This document shows positions 17,543 to 26,158 of a DNA stretch of 64,000 nucleotides, in pieces (position 1 is the first letter of the stretch; the number at the start of each line of letters is the position of its first letter). The position numbers and the translations under genes were made by a program. Source of the DNA: Bog-473 sp963756025 (GTDB taxonomy: Bacteria > Actinomycetota > Acidimicrobiia > Acidimicrobiales > RAAP-2); the NCBI GenBank assembly GCA_963756025.1, contig CAVWMF010000006.1, positions 496,001 to 560,000 on the forward strand, read 5' to 3'. The notes beneath the pieces were generated by a model. The model was given only the letters and a program-made list of their open reading frames with translations. It was not told the DNA's origin and made no database searches.

Positions 17543-18610
17543 TCAGCGGAGCGCGCACACAAGATCGACCAACCGATCCCCGGCCGTGGCCAGATCGAGC
17601 GCCTGCAGTTGCGCCCGGCCGGCCTCCGCCAGGGCGAGGCACCGCGGTGCGTCGCCCAGCAGCGCCGCGATGGTGCCGGCGAGCGCCCAGGGGTCTGCGG
17701 TATCGGTCACCACGCCGGCCCCGCCCACGACTTCGGGCAACGCCCCGGCGGAGGAATACACGATCGGCAACCCGACGGACATGGCCTCGACGGGCGGCAC
17801 CCCGAAGCCCTCGTGCCCCGAGGCGACCACGAGCACGTCGGCCCGGGCGTACGCCGCCGCCAGGTCGGCGTCGCTGGCGTGGCCAGCGAAGGTGATCGCG
17901 TCCTGCAGCCCCGCCTCGTACACGAACCGGTACAGCGCACTGGCATAGGAGGCAATGGCCGGCTTGCCCACGATCTCGAGCGTGGCCCCGGGGTCGGAGG
18001 TCGAGCGCGCCACGAGCAGTGCGGTCACCACATCCTGCATCGCCTTGTTGGGGGCGAGGCGACCGACGCAGAGCCACCGTGCCCCGCCACTGGCCGGGGT
18101 GCGCGCCCCCGGGCGACGCGCCGCGGTGAGGAAGGCCGCACCGAGCGCAGCCGAGGGAGGGACCACAGCCGTCTCCCTGAAGCCGGCCGCCACGAGATGG
18201 TCCCTGTTGTAGTGGGAATCGGCCACCGCCAGTGCGGCCCGCTGCACCAGAAGCCCGAGCTCGCCCTGCGCCCGGAGTTGGCCCAGCGCCAGATGGTTGT
18301 CCCACGGTGCCAGCAGCTCGGGCGGCGTGATGTTGTGGTAATTCACCACGAGCGTCTCGCTGCGGGCCGCCAACCAGGCCGCCATGGCCGACGACGTGGC
18401 GAACTGGTAGACGAGCACGTCTCCCGCCTGGCTGCTCTGGGGGTAGGCCGAGGCGAGCAGCGTCTCGCCTTCGGTCTCGGGATCGGTCAGCTCCACGTAG
18501 ATGCGCGAATCGATGCCGCGGGCCACCATCAGATCCCGCAGGTGCATGGTGTGCCGGCCGACCGCGTCGCCCCGATGGAGCATCGGTACGAAATGGTGGA
18601 TGCCGCTCAT
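17543..18610 (-). CDS. GT4 family glycosyltransferase
   Basis: 355 residues. The N-terminus HHFVPMLHRGDAVGRHTMHL and VVNYHNITPPELLAPW match the gene at 16199. The donor site is VVASGHEGFGVPPVEAMSVG. ATG at 18610 overlaps the stop of the methyltransferase-like gene (ATGA). Last gene of the minus-strand polysaccharide operon. Sugar donor and acceptor are unknown. Confidence 0.88.
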   Translation of the reverse strand: MSGIHHFVPMLHRGDAVGRHTMHLRDLMVARGIDSRIYVELTDPETEGETLLASAYPQSSQAGDVLVYQFATSSAMAAWLAARSETLVVNYHNITPPELLAPWDNHLALGQLRAQGELGLLVQRAALAVADSHYNRDHLVAAGFRETAVVPPSAALGAAFLTAARRPGARTPASGGARWLCVGRLAPNKAMQDVVTALLVARSTSDPGATLEIVGKPAIASYASALYRFVYEAGLQDAITFAGHASDADLAAAYARADVLVVASGHEGFGVPPVEAMSVGLPIVYSSAGALPEVVGGAGVVTDTADPWALAGTIAALLGDAPRCLALAEAGRAQLQALDLATAGDRLVDLVCALR

Positions 18611-19617
18611 GTGGGGGTGGCCGCGGCAAGAGCGAATCGGGCGTCCCCTCGAGCGGCTGCGCCGGCGTCGATCGCGACCACCGAGACGAAGCCGGCCCGC
18701 TGCAGCAACAGCTCCCACGTCGCCGCGTGCAGCGGTCGGGGACGGAGGAGGTCCTGCGCGGTGCCTTCCGACCACGCCCCTTCCTGGTCGGGGTCGCTGG
18801 AAACGACGACGATCGGGGCACCCGGCTTCAGGGCGATCCGCGCTCGGGCCAGGAGCGCCACGGTTGCGTGGAGGGGCAGGCGGTCGATGACGCCGCTCAG
18901 CACGAGTCCGCCGAGGGACGCCGGCAATCGTGCTGCCAGCTCCTCGCTCACCTCGGCGAGCGAGACCGCGCGGCCCCGCTCGAGTGCCGCCAAGGCGACC
19001 GCTCCCCGGGGTTCGACACCACGGGCCGCCACCCCGGCCTTCTCGAGGGCATCGAGGAGGTGGCCTTCGCCGCAGTCGGCATGCAGCACGTCGCCTCCGG
19101 GCGAGGCCGCGACGATGTGGCCGGCGATCGGCTCGACCCAATGCCCCAGTTCCTCGGCGGGAACGAGCCAGGCCGCTCCCTCGATCGGACGGTCCTCGAG
19201 GGCCAGGCGCTCCTCGAGGGTGCGCACCCGGGCCGAGAGGAAGCGAAAGGCCTCGACCACCTGGGCCATGGCCTGCTCCAGCTCCGTCCGGTCTCCCGGC
19301 CCGGGAAGCGGGGTGGCACCGGCCAACCCGGCCCTGGCGGCGATGCGCTGTTTCCAGGTGCCCGGCCGCCCCGCCGCGCCGGGATCCGCTGCCTCCATCT
19401 CCCGGGACAGATCGGAGGCTCCCGGCGAGTAGGGGCCGTAGCGGTCCCCCAGGTGGGTAAAGGCGCCCAGGAAGTTCCATGCGTCGCTCCCCTGGGGCCG
19501 CAGGCGGTTGAACGCGGCGTGGAGGGCGTCGACCGCGGCCGTATGGTCCGGCGCGGTCACCTCGTCCCCCGGGGCCTCAGCGCCGGCATCGTCGGGCGGC
19601 GGAGGTTGGGCGGACAC
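18607..19617 (-). CDS. SAM methyltransferase-like protein with helical N-terminus
   Basis: 336 residues. The first 150 are acidic and helical, with a coiled-coil-like stretch around FLSARVRTLEERLALED. The C-terminal half resembles a Rossmann methyltransferase: VLHADCGEGHLLDALEKAG in the motif I position, then LGGLVLSGVIDRLPLHA. Motif I is weak (ADCGEG instead of DxGxG), so catalysis is uncertain. It has a paralogue at 22008 in the same operon, and both alternate with glycosyltransferases. A role in modifying or terminating a polysaccharide chain is inferred only from context. Confidence 0.7.
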   Translation of the reverse strand: MSAQPPPPDDAGAEAPGDEVTAPDHTAAVDALHAAFNRLRPQGSDAWNFLGAFTHLGDRYGPYSPGASDLSREMEAADPGAAGRPGTWKQRIAARAGLAGATPLPGPGDRTELEQAMAQVVEAFRFLSARVRTLEERLALEDRPIEGAAWLVPAEELGHWVEPIAGHIVAASPGGDVLHADCGEGHLLDALEKAGVAARGVEPRGAVALAALERGRAVSLAEVSEELAARLPASLGGLVLSGVIDRLPLHATVALLARARIALKPGAPIVVVSSDPDQEGAWSEGTAQDLLRPRPLHAATWELLLQRAGFVSVVAIDAGAAARGDARFALAAATPT

Positions 19618-19693
19618 GGCGACCGATGCTACCCGTCATGCCCCCCACCTGGGGTTGTGCGCCCCGGGGGATGGCCCGGCCGCACCCGGCCGC

Positions 19694-20893
19694 TCAGAGC
19701 AGGCCGGGGGTGCCGCGCCCGCGCGCCACCACGCTCTCGAGAAACGAGGCATAACGGGCGATGAGCACGGGCCACTGGTAGAAGCGGTCGACGTACGCCC
19801 GCCCGTTCGCTCCGAGGGTGGCGCGGAGACCCGGGTCGGCGAGGAGACGGTCGAGCGTCGCCTCGAACTCGGGGTACGAGGTGAACCACAGCCCGCCGCC
19901 GGAGCGCTCGCAATGCTCGCGGGTGGGACCGCAGGTCCCGTTGACCACGACCGGTACCCGGTCCACCCAGGCCTCGAGGACGACGAGCGAGAACGACTCG
20001 AGGGCCGAGGGCGAGACGGCGATCTGCGCGTCCTTGACGATGTCCCACTTGTCGGGTTCCTCCACCACCCCGGTGATCACGATGTCAGGATGCGGGTCGA
20101 GCTCGACCGAGATCGGACCGACCAGCGCCAGCGCCAACGGCCCGGGGTGCCGTTCCTTGTAGGTGGCGAAGAACTCGGCCAGCATCTTGGAGCCCTTGTG
20201 CTCGTCCACCCGACCCACGCTGACGATGTAGGGCCGGTCGCCCAGACCGAGGATCTCGGCCCCCGGACGCCCGGCCCCGGCGGACTCGCCCACGCCCAGG
20301 CCGAGGACGATCTGGGGCTTTTCCGCCACCGGGTACGTCCGCTCGACCAGGATGCGCTCGGCCGCGGTGTGGAAGCAGAACGCGTCGGCATCGCCGAAGG
20401 TCCCGCGAAACGCCGGGAGATAGAGCGCGGGCTCGTCGTGCGCCGCGGGGTGCAGGACGGCCGGCATCGGCACAAGCCCGATGGCCGCCACCGTCGGGTG
20501 GTAGAGGTAGGGGTAAAAGGCGACCACGTCGGCATCGGCCGCGCAGACGGCCGCGATGAGACCGGGTGAAACCGGGCCGTTGTAATCGACCCACCGGCGA
20601 CCTTCGTCCCTGGTCGCCAGCTGCGGCGCCAGGCGGACGCGCCCATCGAGGGCGTAGAAATCGGGGACCCGCCCGTGCGCCGACGCGAAGCGATGCACGG
20701 GGACCCCGTTGATCACCGAATCGCCGGGCGCCAGTTCGTCGGCCCACGTGTGGGGGTCGAGCGCACACGTGGAGTACGCCTCGGCCTCCCATTCCGTCTC
20801 CGCCACGAGGTGCTCGGCCAGTTGACGGGCCGCCGTCTCGGCGCCCCCCATGACCTGGGGCCCGTACCGAGGCGTCACGAATGCGACCTTCAT
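19694..20893 (-). CDS. GT4 family glycosyltransferase
   Basis: 399 residues. N-terminal MKVAFVTPRYGPQVMGGAET is the typical GT-B opening. YIVSVGRVDEHKGSKMLAEF starts the donor domain, and VSPSALESFSLVVLEAWVD is the E-x7-E motif. It belongs to a different subgroup from the NYHNITP enzymes and has a close relative at 39868 outside this cluster. Start overlaps the upstream glycosyltransferase stop. Confidence 0.9.
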   Translation of the reverse strand: MKVAFVTPRYGPQVMGGAETAARQLAEHLVAETEWEAEAYSTCALDPHTWADELAPGDSVINGVPVHRFASAHGRVPDFYALDGRVRLAPQLATRDEGRRWVDYNGPVSPGLIAAVCAADADVVAFYPYLYHPTVAAIGLVPMPAVLHPAAHDEPALYLPAFRGTFGDADAFCFHTAAERILVERTYPVAEKPQIVLGLGVGESAGAGRPGAEILGLGDRPYIVSVGRVDEHKGSKMLAEFFATYKERHPGPLALALVGPISVELDPHPDIVITGVVEEPDKWDIVKDAQIAVSPSALESFSLVVLEAWVDRVPVVVNGTCGPTREHCERSGGGLWFTSYPEFEATLDRLLADPGLRATLGANGRAYVDRFYQWPVLIARYASFLESVVARGRGTPGLL

Positions 20894-22011
20894 CGGGGCG
20901 GTCCCGCCACCGTCGCCACCGCGGCCACGACCTCTGGCGCGACGGCGTCGACGGAGAACATCGGCACGCGACGCCGACCGGCGTCGATCAGCTGCCGTCG
21001 CAGCCCGGCGTCGGTGCAGGCACGCCGGAGCGCGGCGGCGACGTAGGTCGGGTCGTCCGCCGCCAGCAAGAGGGCGCCGTCCCCGACCGTCTCGGCCACC
21101 GCACCGACACCGCGGGCGAGGACCGGGACGCCGGCCACCATCGCCTCGATGAGCGGCACTCCGAACCCTTCGTGCACCGAGAGCGAGAGATAGACGTCGG
21201 CGGCGCCGAAGTACGCCCGCAACGCGGCATCGGAGACCTCGCCCGGCAGACGCACGGCATCGGCCAGGCCCAGATCGTGGATGAAGCCCCGCAGTGCCTT
21301 GAGATAGGCGAAGCTCGACGTACCCCCGACCAGATGCAGGCGGGCCGAGGGGTCGTAGAGCCGCCGGTAGGCCCAGAGGGCCTTGACCAACTCGTGCTGC
21401 TGCTTCGAGGGGACGATCCGCCCGACGAAGAGGATGTCGGCCCCGCCGCCCTCCTTCAACGACGCGAGCTCGGCCGCCACCCGGCCATCGGACGGCGCGT
21501 CAGAGCCGACCCGTTGGTAGTCCACCAGGACCGGGAGCACCGCCGTCCGCCGGTACCCGGCCCGGCGCAGGTCGAGCTCGTTGAAGCGGCTGTCGGCCAG
21601 CCCGAGCTCCGCCCGCCCGGCCAACAGGACCAGCTCGTCGTGGGCCAGCGCGCAGCGCGCTTGCGTCTGCGGTTCCCATCCGGCGAAGAGCTCGGGTGCG
21701 GTGAAGTTGTGGAAGTCGACGATGAGGGGCTCGGAACGATCGGCCAGGAAGCCGGCCACCGCCGACGACGTGGAGAACTGGTAGATGTGCACGTCACCGG
21801 CGGCCGCGTGATCGGGGTACATCCAGTGCTTGTAGGCCTCGGCGGCCAGGTCGTCGTGGATCGCCTCGGCGAAGATCTCCGACCGCCACCCGGCGTCACG
21901 CAGGATGTCGCGCAGCAAGAGGGTGTGCGTCCCGGTGGCGTCGTGCGGGTTGAGCGTCGGCACGAACTGATGGACGGCCACCGGCGGACCCTGCGGCCCG
22001 GCGGTGCTCAC
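20890..22011 (-). CDS. GT4 family glycosyltransferase
   Basis: 373 residues. The N-terminal half carries VHQFVPTLNPHDATGTHTLL and IVDFHNFTAPELFAGWEPQT, a variant of the NYHNITP motif of the enzymes at 16199 and 17543. The donor domain has DILFVGRIVPSKQQHELVKA and LSVHEGFGVPLIEAMVAGVP. Both ends overlap neighbours by four bases, so it is translated as part of a continuous operon. Confidence 0.9.
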   Translation of the reverse strand: MSTAGPQGPPVAVHQFVPTLNPHDATGTHTLLLRDILRDAGWRSEIFAEAIHDDLAAEAYKHWMYPDHAAAGDVHIYQFSTSSAVAGFLADRSEPLIVDFHNFTAPELFAGWEPQTQARCALAHDELVLLAGRAELGLADSRFNELDLRRAGYRRTAVLPVLVDYQRVGSDAPSDGRVAAELASLKEGGGADILFVGRIVPSKQQHELVKALWAYRRLYDPSARLHLVGGTSSFAYLKALRGFIHDLGLADAVRLPGEVSDAALRAYFGAADVYLSLSVHEGFGVPLIEAMVAGVPVLARGVGAVAETVGDGALLLAADDPTYVAAALRRACTDAGLRRQLIDAGRRRVPMFSVDAVAPEVVAAVATVAGPPR

Positions 22012-23006
22012 CGAGCCGGAGTCGGCTCAGGCGGGGGAACGGTGGCCCGGACGGCGGTCACCAGGTAGTCGGCCGCACCGGGGCCGCTCGCCACCGTGGC
22101 GTCGTACCCGCTGTGCGCGAGCAGCTCGCGCCAGGTGTCCATCCGGAGAGGGCGACCCGGCGCCAGATCGGCTTCGTACGGCGCGTCCTCGCTGTCCCAC
22201 GACGTGCGACTGAGCGAGTGCACCACCAGCACGCCGCCCGGGGCCAGCGCCCGGGCGATCAGTTCCAGGAGCTGGGTGCGCTCGCCGCTCGCCATGCCGT
22301 CCACGACCCCGCTCAGCACGATCGCCCCGAGTCCGGCCGGGGCCACGGCCCGCAAATGGTCAGCGAGGTCCTCGCCCCGCAGATCCGACACCGTGCGCAC
22401 GCCCTGCTCGACGAGCGTGGTCCGGGGATCGACGCCGTACGCGTCGCCGCCCGCGGCGATGATCTTCTGCACCAGCCAGCCGTCACCGCTGGCGGCGTGG
22501 AGAATCCGGCCGCGCACCGGCTTGACGGCCTCGACGGCGGCGGGAACCCACCATGCCCCGGTGCCGTGCAGGGCGGGGACCTCGAGCACGCCGGCGCTCG
22601 GTACGCGCTGGACCTCCACCTTGCGCTCGAGCTCCTGCAACCGGCCCTCGACGATATGCAGGGTTCTGCTCACCGCCGAGGCGAACTGGCTGATCTGGTG
22701 GGTGATCCACCCCACGTACCAGAGCAGAACGGTGCGCATGCCCTTCTTGACCACTGCGCCGGCGGCCCGCTGCGAGTCGACCGGGACCACCGGATCCACG
22801 AACGTCGCGGCGTCGACCATGCGCAGGGCCTCGGTGAGGTCCCCGCCGCGCCCGGCGACCGGCGAGTGGGCCAGGAAGAGCTCGTCGAGCTCGCGCTCGA
22901 GCTTGGGCGGGAGATCACCCGAGGTGCGGCGGAGGCGAACCTCTTCTTCGATCTCCGCCATGACCTGGGCCACATAGGCCTGCGGGTCCTGCGCCACGTC
23001 GCTCAC
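22008..23006 (-). CDS. SAM methyltransferase-like protein with helical N-terminus
   Basis: 332 residues, similar in plan to the product of 18607: a helical N-terminal half (VAQVMAEIEEEVRLRRTSGD and a coiled coil TLHIVEGRLQELERKVE) and a C-terminal Rossmann-like domain, RILHAASGDGWLVQKIIAAG, with LGAIVLSGVVDGMASGERTQ. The paralogy of the two is visible in the shared LSGVxDxxxxxxxxxLL stretch. Position between the ABC ATPase and a glycosyltransferase suggests a part in making or capping the exported polymer. Confidence 0.72.
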   Translation of the reverse strand: MSDVAQDPQAYVAQVMAEIEEEVRLRRTSGDLPPKLERELDELFLAHSPVAGRGGDLTEALRMVDAATFVDPVVPVDSQRAAGAVVKKGMRTVLLWYVGWITHQISQFASAVSRTLHIVEGRLQELERKVEVQRVPSAGVLEVPALHGTGAWWVPAAVEAVKPVRGRILHAASGDGWLVQKIIAAGGDAYGVDPRTTLVEQGVRTVSDLRGEDLADHLRAVAPAGLGAIVLSGVVDGMASGERTQLLELIARALAPGGVLVVHSLSRTSWDSEDAPYEADLAPGRPLRMDTWRELLAHSGYDATVASGPGAADYLVTAVRATVPPPEPTPAR

Positions 23007-24289
23007 GCTTGTGCTTCGAGGTGCGCCAACTCTTCGGGCGCCATCATGGCAAGACCTTCACGTTGGGGCGGCCCCAGCACGGCCCGCACCGGCATGGTGA
23101 TGAAGCCCGTCGCCTTGGTGGGACACATGACGTCGAAATGCCCGGCGGGCTCGCGCCAATCGAAGAGCACGCCGCCCTTGCTGAGGATCCCCACTGAGAA
23201 GGAGAACGTGCCGTCGAGCAACGGGATGTCGTCGAGATCAGAAATTGACCAGCCCGGGCCCGACCGCGAAGATCGAAGCGCTCGCCCAGAATTTCGCTGT
23301 CGGTCCTCATGAAGCAGTTGCCGCCCTCGTCGCGCAGCTCCAGGGAGAACACGACGTCCTCCGTGGCGATCGAGGCGTGATAGGCCACGCCGATGATCAG
23401 CGGTTCGCCCGTCGAGAGATAAGCCGCCCCTTCTGACCTCGGGTACGAGTGGATCGCATAGGTGATCCGCACGGGGTGATCGCTGTCGGGACCCAGCGCC
23501 ACCTTGATCGGCTGCTCCTCGCGCCGATCTTCGGAGACGACCAGCTTCCCGCTCTCTTCCAGGAGTCCCTCGCGGAAGACGCGCACCGCCTCGCCCGGGA
23601 AGCGCCTCGCTGACGACATCGCCGTGGCTGAGCACGATGGCCCGGTCGCAGATCGAACGCACCTGGTCGGGTGAGTGGGTGACCAGAAGGATGGTCCGGC
23701 CCTCTTTCTGGAACGCCTTCACCCGGTCGATGCACTTGCGCTGGAAACGCTCGTCGCCGACGGCCAGAACCTCGTCGATCACGAGGATGTCGGGGTCGAC
23801 GTTCACCGCCACGGCAAAGCCGAGCCGCACGTACATGCCCGAGGAATAGAACTTCACCGCGCCATCGATGAACTCCTCGAGCTCGGAGAAATCGACGATG
23901 GCATCGAAGACGCGGTCCACCTCCTTCTTGGACATGCCGAGGAGGGATCCGTTGAGGTAGATGTTCTCGCGTCCGGTCAGGTCCTGCTGGAAGCCTGCGC
24001 CCAACTCGAGCAGGCCGGCCAGCTTGCCCCGGACGACCACTTCCCCCGAAGTCGGCTGGAGCACCCCGCAGATGCACTTGAGCAAGGTCGACTTGCCCGA
24101 CCCGTTGCGGCCCAGGATCCCGACCGTCTCCCCTTCGCGCACCTGCAGTGCGACGTTCTTGAGGGCCCAGAAATCTTCCGTCGGGGTGCGCCCGCCGTGG
24201 ATGATGCGTTCCTTGAGCGAGTTGTAGCGCCCGTGGGCCAGCCGGAAGCGCTTGGAGACGTCCTTGACCTCGACCGCGATGTCGCTCAT
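23003..24289 (-). CDS. Polysaccharide ABC exporter ATP-binding protein, Wzt-like (frame interrupted)
   Basis: MSDIAVEVKDVSKRFRLAH opens the nucleotide-binding domain. Walker A is GRNGSGKST, and the Wzt/TagH-type signature region is FYSSGMYVRLGFAVAV, followed by Walker B in DILVIDEVLAVGDERFQ. The C-terminal domain, typical of Wzt and used for polymer recognition, is readable only after two frame changes, near 23600 and near 23255, which cancel out so that the last part ends at 23003 (FVGILSKGG-type beta-sandwich segment, FDWREPAGHFDV). Both shifts are probably assembly errors. Start two bases after the permease stop. Confidence 0.86.
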   Translation of the reverse strand: MSDIAVEVKDVSKRFRLAHGRYNSLKERIIHGGRTPTEDFWALKNVALQVREGETVGILGRNGSGKSTLLKCICGVLQPTSGEVVVRGKLAGLLELGAGFQQDLTGRENIYLNGSLLGMSKKEVDRVFDAIVDFSELEEFIDGAVKFYSSGMYVRLGFAVAVNVDPDILVIDEVLAVGDERFQRKCIDRVKAFQKEGRTILLVTHSPDQVRSICDRAIVLSHGDVVSEALPGRGGARLPRGTPGREREAGRLRRSARGAADQGGAGSRQRSPRADHLCDPLVPEVRRGGLSLDGRTADHRRGLSRLDRHGGRRVLPGAARRGRQLLHEDRQRNSGRALRSSRSGPGWSISDLDDIPLLDGTFSFSVGILSKGGVLFDWREPAGHFDVMCPTKATGFITMPVRAVLGPPQREGLAMMAPEELAHLEAQA

Positions 24290-24290
24290 C

Positions 24291-25353
24291 TCAGAGCTCC
24301 TCGGCGAAGTTGCCCTCGAGCCGTCCGAAGACCGCCAGGGCCACGAGGAACAGGATGCCGGCCAGGGCCAGGACCCCCATGTCGAGCGCGAGATACCAGA
24401 GGTACCCGTGCAGCGGCAGGACGTGGAACACCTCGGGACACCTTCGTGCCGTCCGGCTGCTTGACGATCGCAATGGGCGACACGCGCCCGTAGATACAGC
24501 GCTGGAACGTCAGCACGAGCGGCGTGACCGGGTTGAGGAAGTAGACCCAGAGGAGGCCCTTGGGGCCGAGCTTCAGCGCGATGTTCTGCTGAAAGGAATA
24601 CACGATCGGACAGGCCCAGAACCATGCCGTGAGGATGACCTCGATGAGGTGCTGCGTGTCGCGCAGATAGACGTTGATCGACGAGAGCAACACGGCCAGC
24701 GCGCACGCCAGCACGATGCCGGCCACCAGCGCCAGCAGGAGGAGCGGCAGATAGGCCCAGTCCGGCGAGTTGTGCAGGACGATCAGGAAGATGACCATCA
24801 CGCAGGACTGGAAGAAGAAGAAGACGCACGCCGAGCCCACGGCGGCCAGGGCCAGGATCTCGCGGGGGAACGACACCTTCTTGACGATCCCCGAGTTGTT
24901 GACGATCACCCCGGTGCCGGTGAGCACCCCGAGGGAGAAGAGGTTCCAGAGCAGCAGCCCGGCAAAAAGGAAGATGACGAAGTTGGGCATGCGGTTGCCC
25001 AGCACGACCTGGAACACGATGAAGTAGATGGCCAGCGTCATGGCCGGGGCGATCATCGACCACACCAGGCCGAGCACCGAGTTCTTGTACTTGACCTTGA
25101 TCTCGGTACGCACGAGGTAGACCAGGAGCTCGCGCGACAGCCAGATTTCGCGCAGGCGCTGGCGCACGCTGATGGTCGGCGAGACGATCCGCGTGACCTT
25201 GTGGCCCCGGGCTTCCCGTGCGGTGAAGCCGGCCGCTTCAGCCGCCATCGGCGACGCGTCGGCTACGGGGCGCGCCAGGCCGTAGCCTTCGTGCACACCA
25301 CCGTCTGAAGGAGGATTGGCGCCCGACGGCGAGGCCGGGACGTCCAATGCCAC
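24291..25353 (-). CDS. Polysaccharide ABC exporter permease, Wzm-like (frame interrupted)
   Basis: ABC-2 type membrane protein. After a soluble N-terminus come LRTEIKVKYKNSVLGLVWS-type sequence and six hydrophobic segments, for instance FVIFLFAGLLLWNLFSLGVL and SCVMVIFLIVLHN. The last segment, LDMGVLALAGILFLVALAVF, is in another frame; the change is near 24436. Pairs with the ATPase directly downstream. The GTG at 25353 lies two bases after the clpP stop, so it may share a transcript with clpP. Together they export a glycan made by the cluster downstream. Confidence 0.86.
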
Positions 25354-25355
25354 GT

Positions 25356-25973
25356 CTAAACGCTCCCTGCCGCGGCCACCGAGCGATCTATGACCTGGTC
25401 GATGAACCCGTACTCACGCGCCTCTTCCGCGGTGAACCAGCGGTCGCGGTCCGAGTCCAGCTCGATGCGCTCCAGCGGCTGCCCGGTGTGGAAGGCGATG
25501 CGCTCGGCCATCATCCGCTTCAGGTAGATGATCTGCTCGGCCTGGATCGCGATGTCCGCCGCCTGCCCCTGCATGGAGCCGGAGGGCTGGTGCATGAGAA
25601 TGCGCGAGTGCGGCAGCGCGAACCGCTTGCCCGGGGCACCCGCACAGAGCAGGAACTGGCCCATGCTGGCGGCGAGGCCGACGCAGATGGTCGACACATC
25701 GGGGCGGACGAACTGCATGGTGTCGTAGATGGCCAGGCCGTCGGTGACCGAGCCCCCGGGGGAGTTGATGTACACCATGATGTCCTTGTCGGGATCTTCG
25801 GATTCCAACAGGATGAGCTGGGCGCAGACGGAGTTCGCCGTGACCTGGTCGATGGCGCTACCGATGAAGACGATGCGCTCTTTGAGGAGTCGCTGGTAGA
25901 TGTCCGACGTGGGGTCGGGTCCCCCGCCGGCAGCGACGATCGTAGGAAGGGTGAGTGCAGGAGCCATGGCCAT
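25356..25973 (-). CDS. clpP: ATP-dependent Clp protease proteolytic subunit
   Basis: Serine peptidase of the ClpP family, 205 residues. INSPGGSVTDGLAIYDTMQF, GLAASMGQFLLCAG with the catalytic Ser, and SRILMHQPSG with the catalytic His are intact; ERIVFIGSAIDQ is the conserved N-terminal strand. ATG at 25973 (MAMAP) or 25967. No clpX or tig lies beside it. The gene runs straight into the wzm-like permease. Confidence 0.95.
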   Translation of the reverse strand: MAMAPALTLPTIVAAGGGPDPTSDIYQRLLKERIVFIGSAIDQVTANSVCAQLILLESEDPDKDIMVYINSPGGSVTDGLAIYDTMQFVRPDVSTICVGLAASMGQFLLCAGAPGKRFALPHSRILMHQPSGSMQGQAADIAIQAEQIIYLKRMMAERIAFHTGQPLERIELDSDRDRWFTAEEAREYGFIDQVIDRSVAAAGSV

Positions 25974-26058
25974 GAGGCTAGTGGCCGAGGACGGCATGCA
26001 TGGGCACATCGCCGTACACTCGCTGTTCACCCGCGGCCGGTCCGTGGCGCGGGTCGCT

Positions 26059-26141
26059 GCGGGCGTGGCGGAATAGGCAGACGCGCCGGGTTTAGGTCCC
26101 GGTCCCCACTGGGGGTGGAGGTTCGAGTCCTCTCGCCCGCA
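26059..26141 (+). tRNA. tRNA-Leu (anticodon TAG)
   Basis: Class II tRNA, 83 nt. Acceptor GCGGGCG pairs with CGCCCGC, and the anticodon loop TTTAGGT sits between CCGGG and CCCGG. A long variable arm (TCCCCACTGGGGGTGGA region) follows, and the T-arm has GGTTCGAGTCC. CCA is not encoded. It stands between clpP and a methyltransferase gene, divergent to clpP. Confidence 0.95.
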
Positions 26142-26158
26142 CTGCATTTCATGCTTTC

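Noticed and set aside
12353..19764. Many long frames antisense to real genes
   Set aside because: Expected in GC-rich DNA; rich in Arg, Pro and Gly, and without domains.
23003..25063. A single 686-residue fusion of permease and ATPase
   Set aside because: The early part is the permease in a wrong frame; permease and ATPase have their own starts with clear family N-termini.
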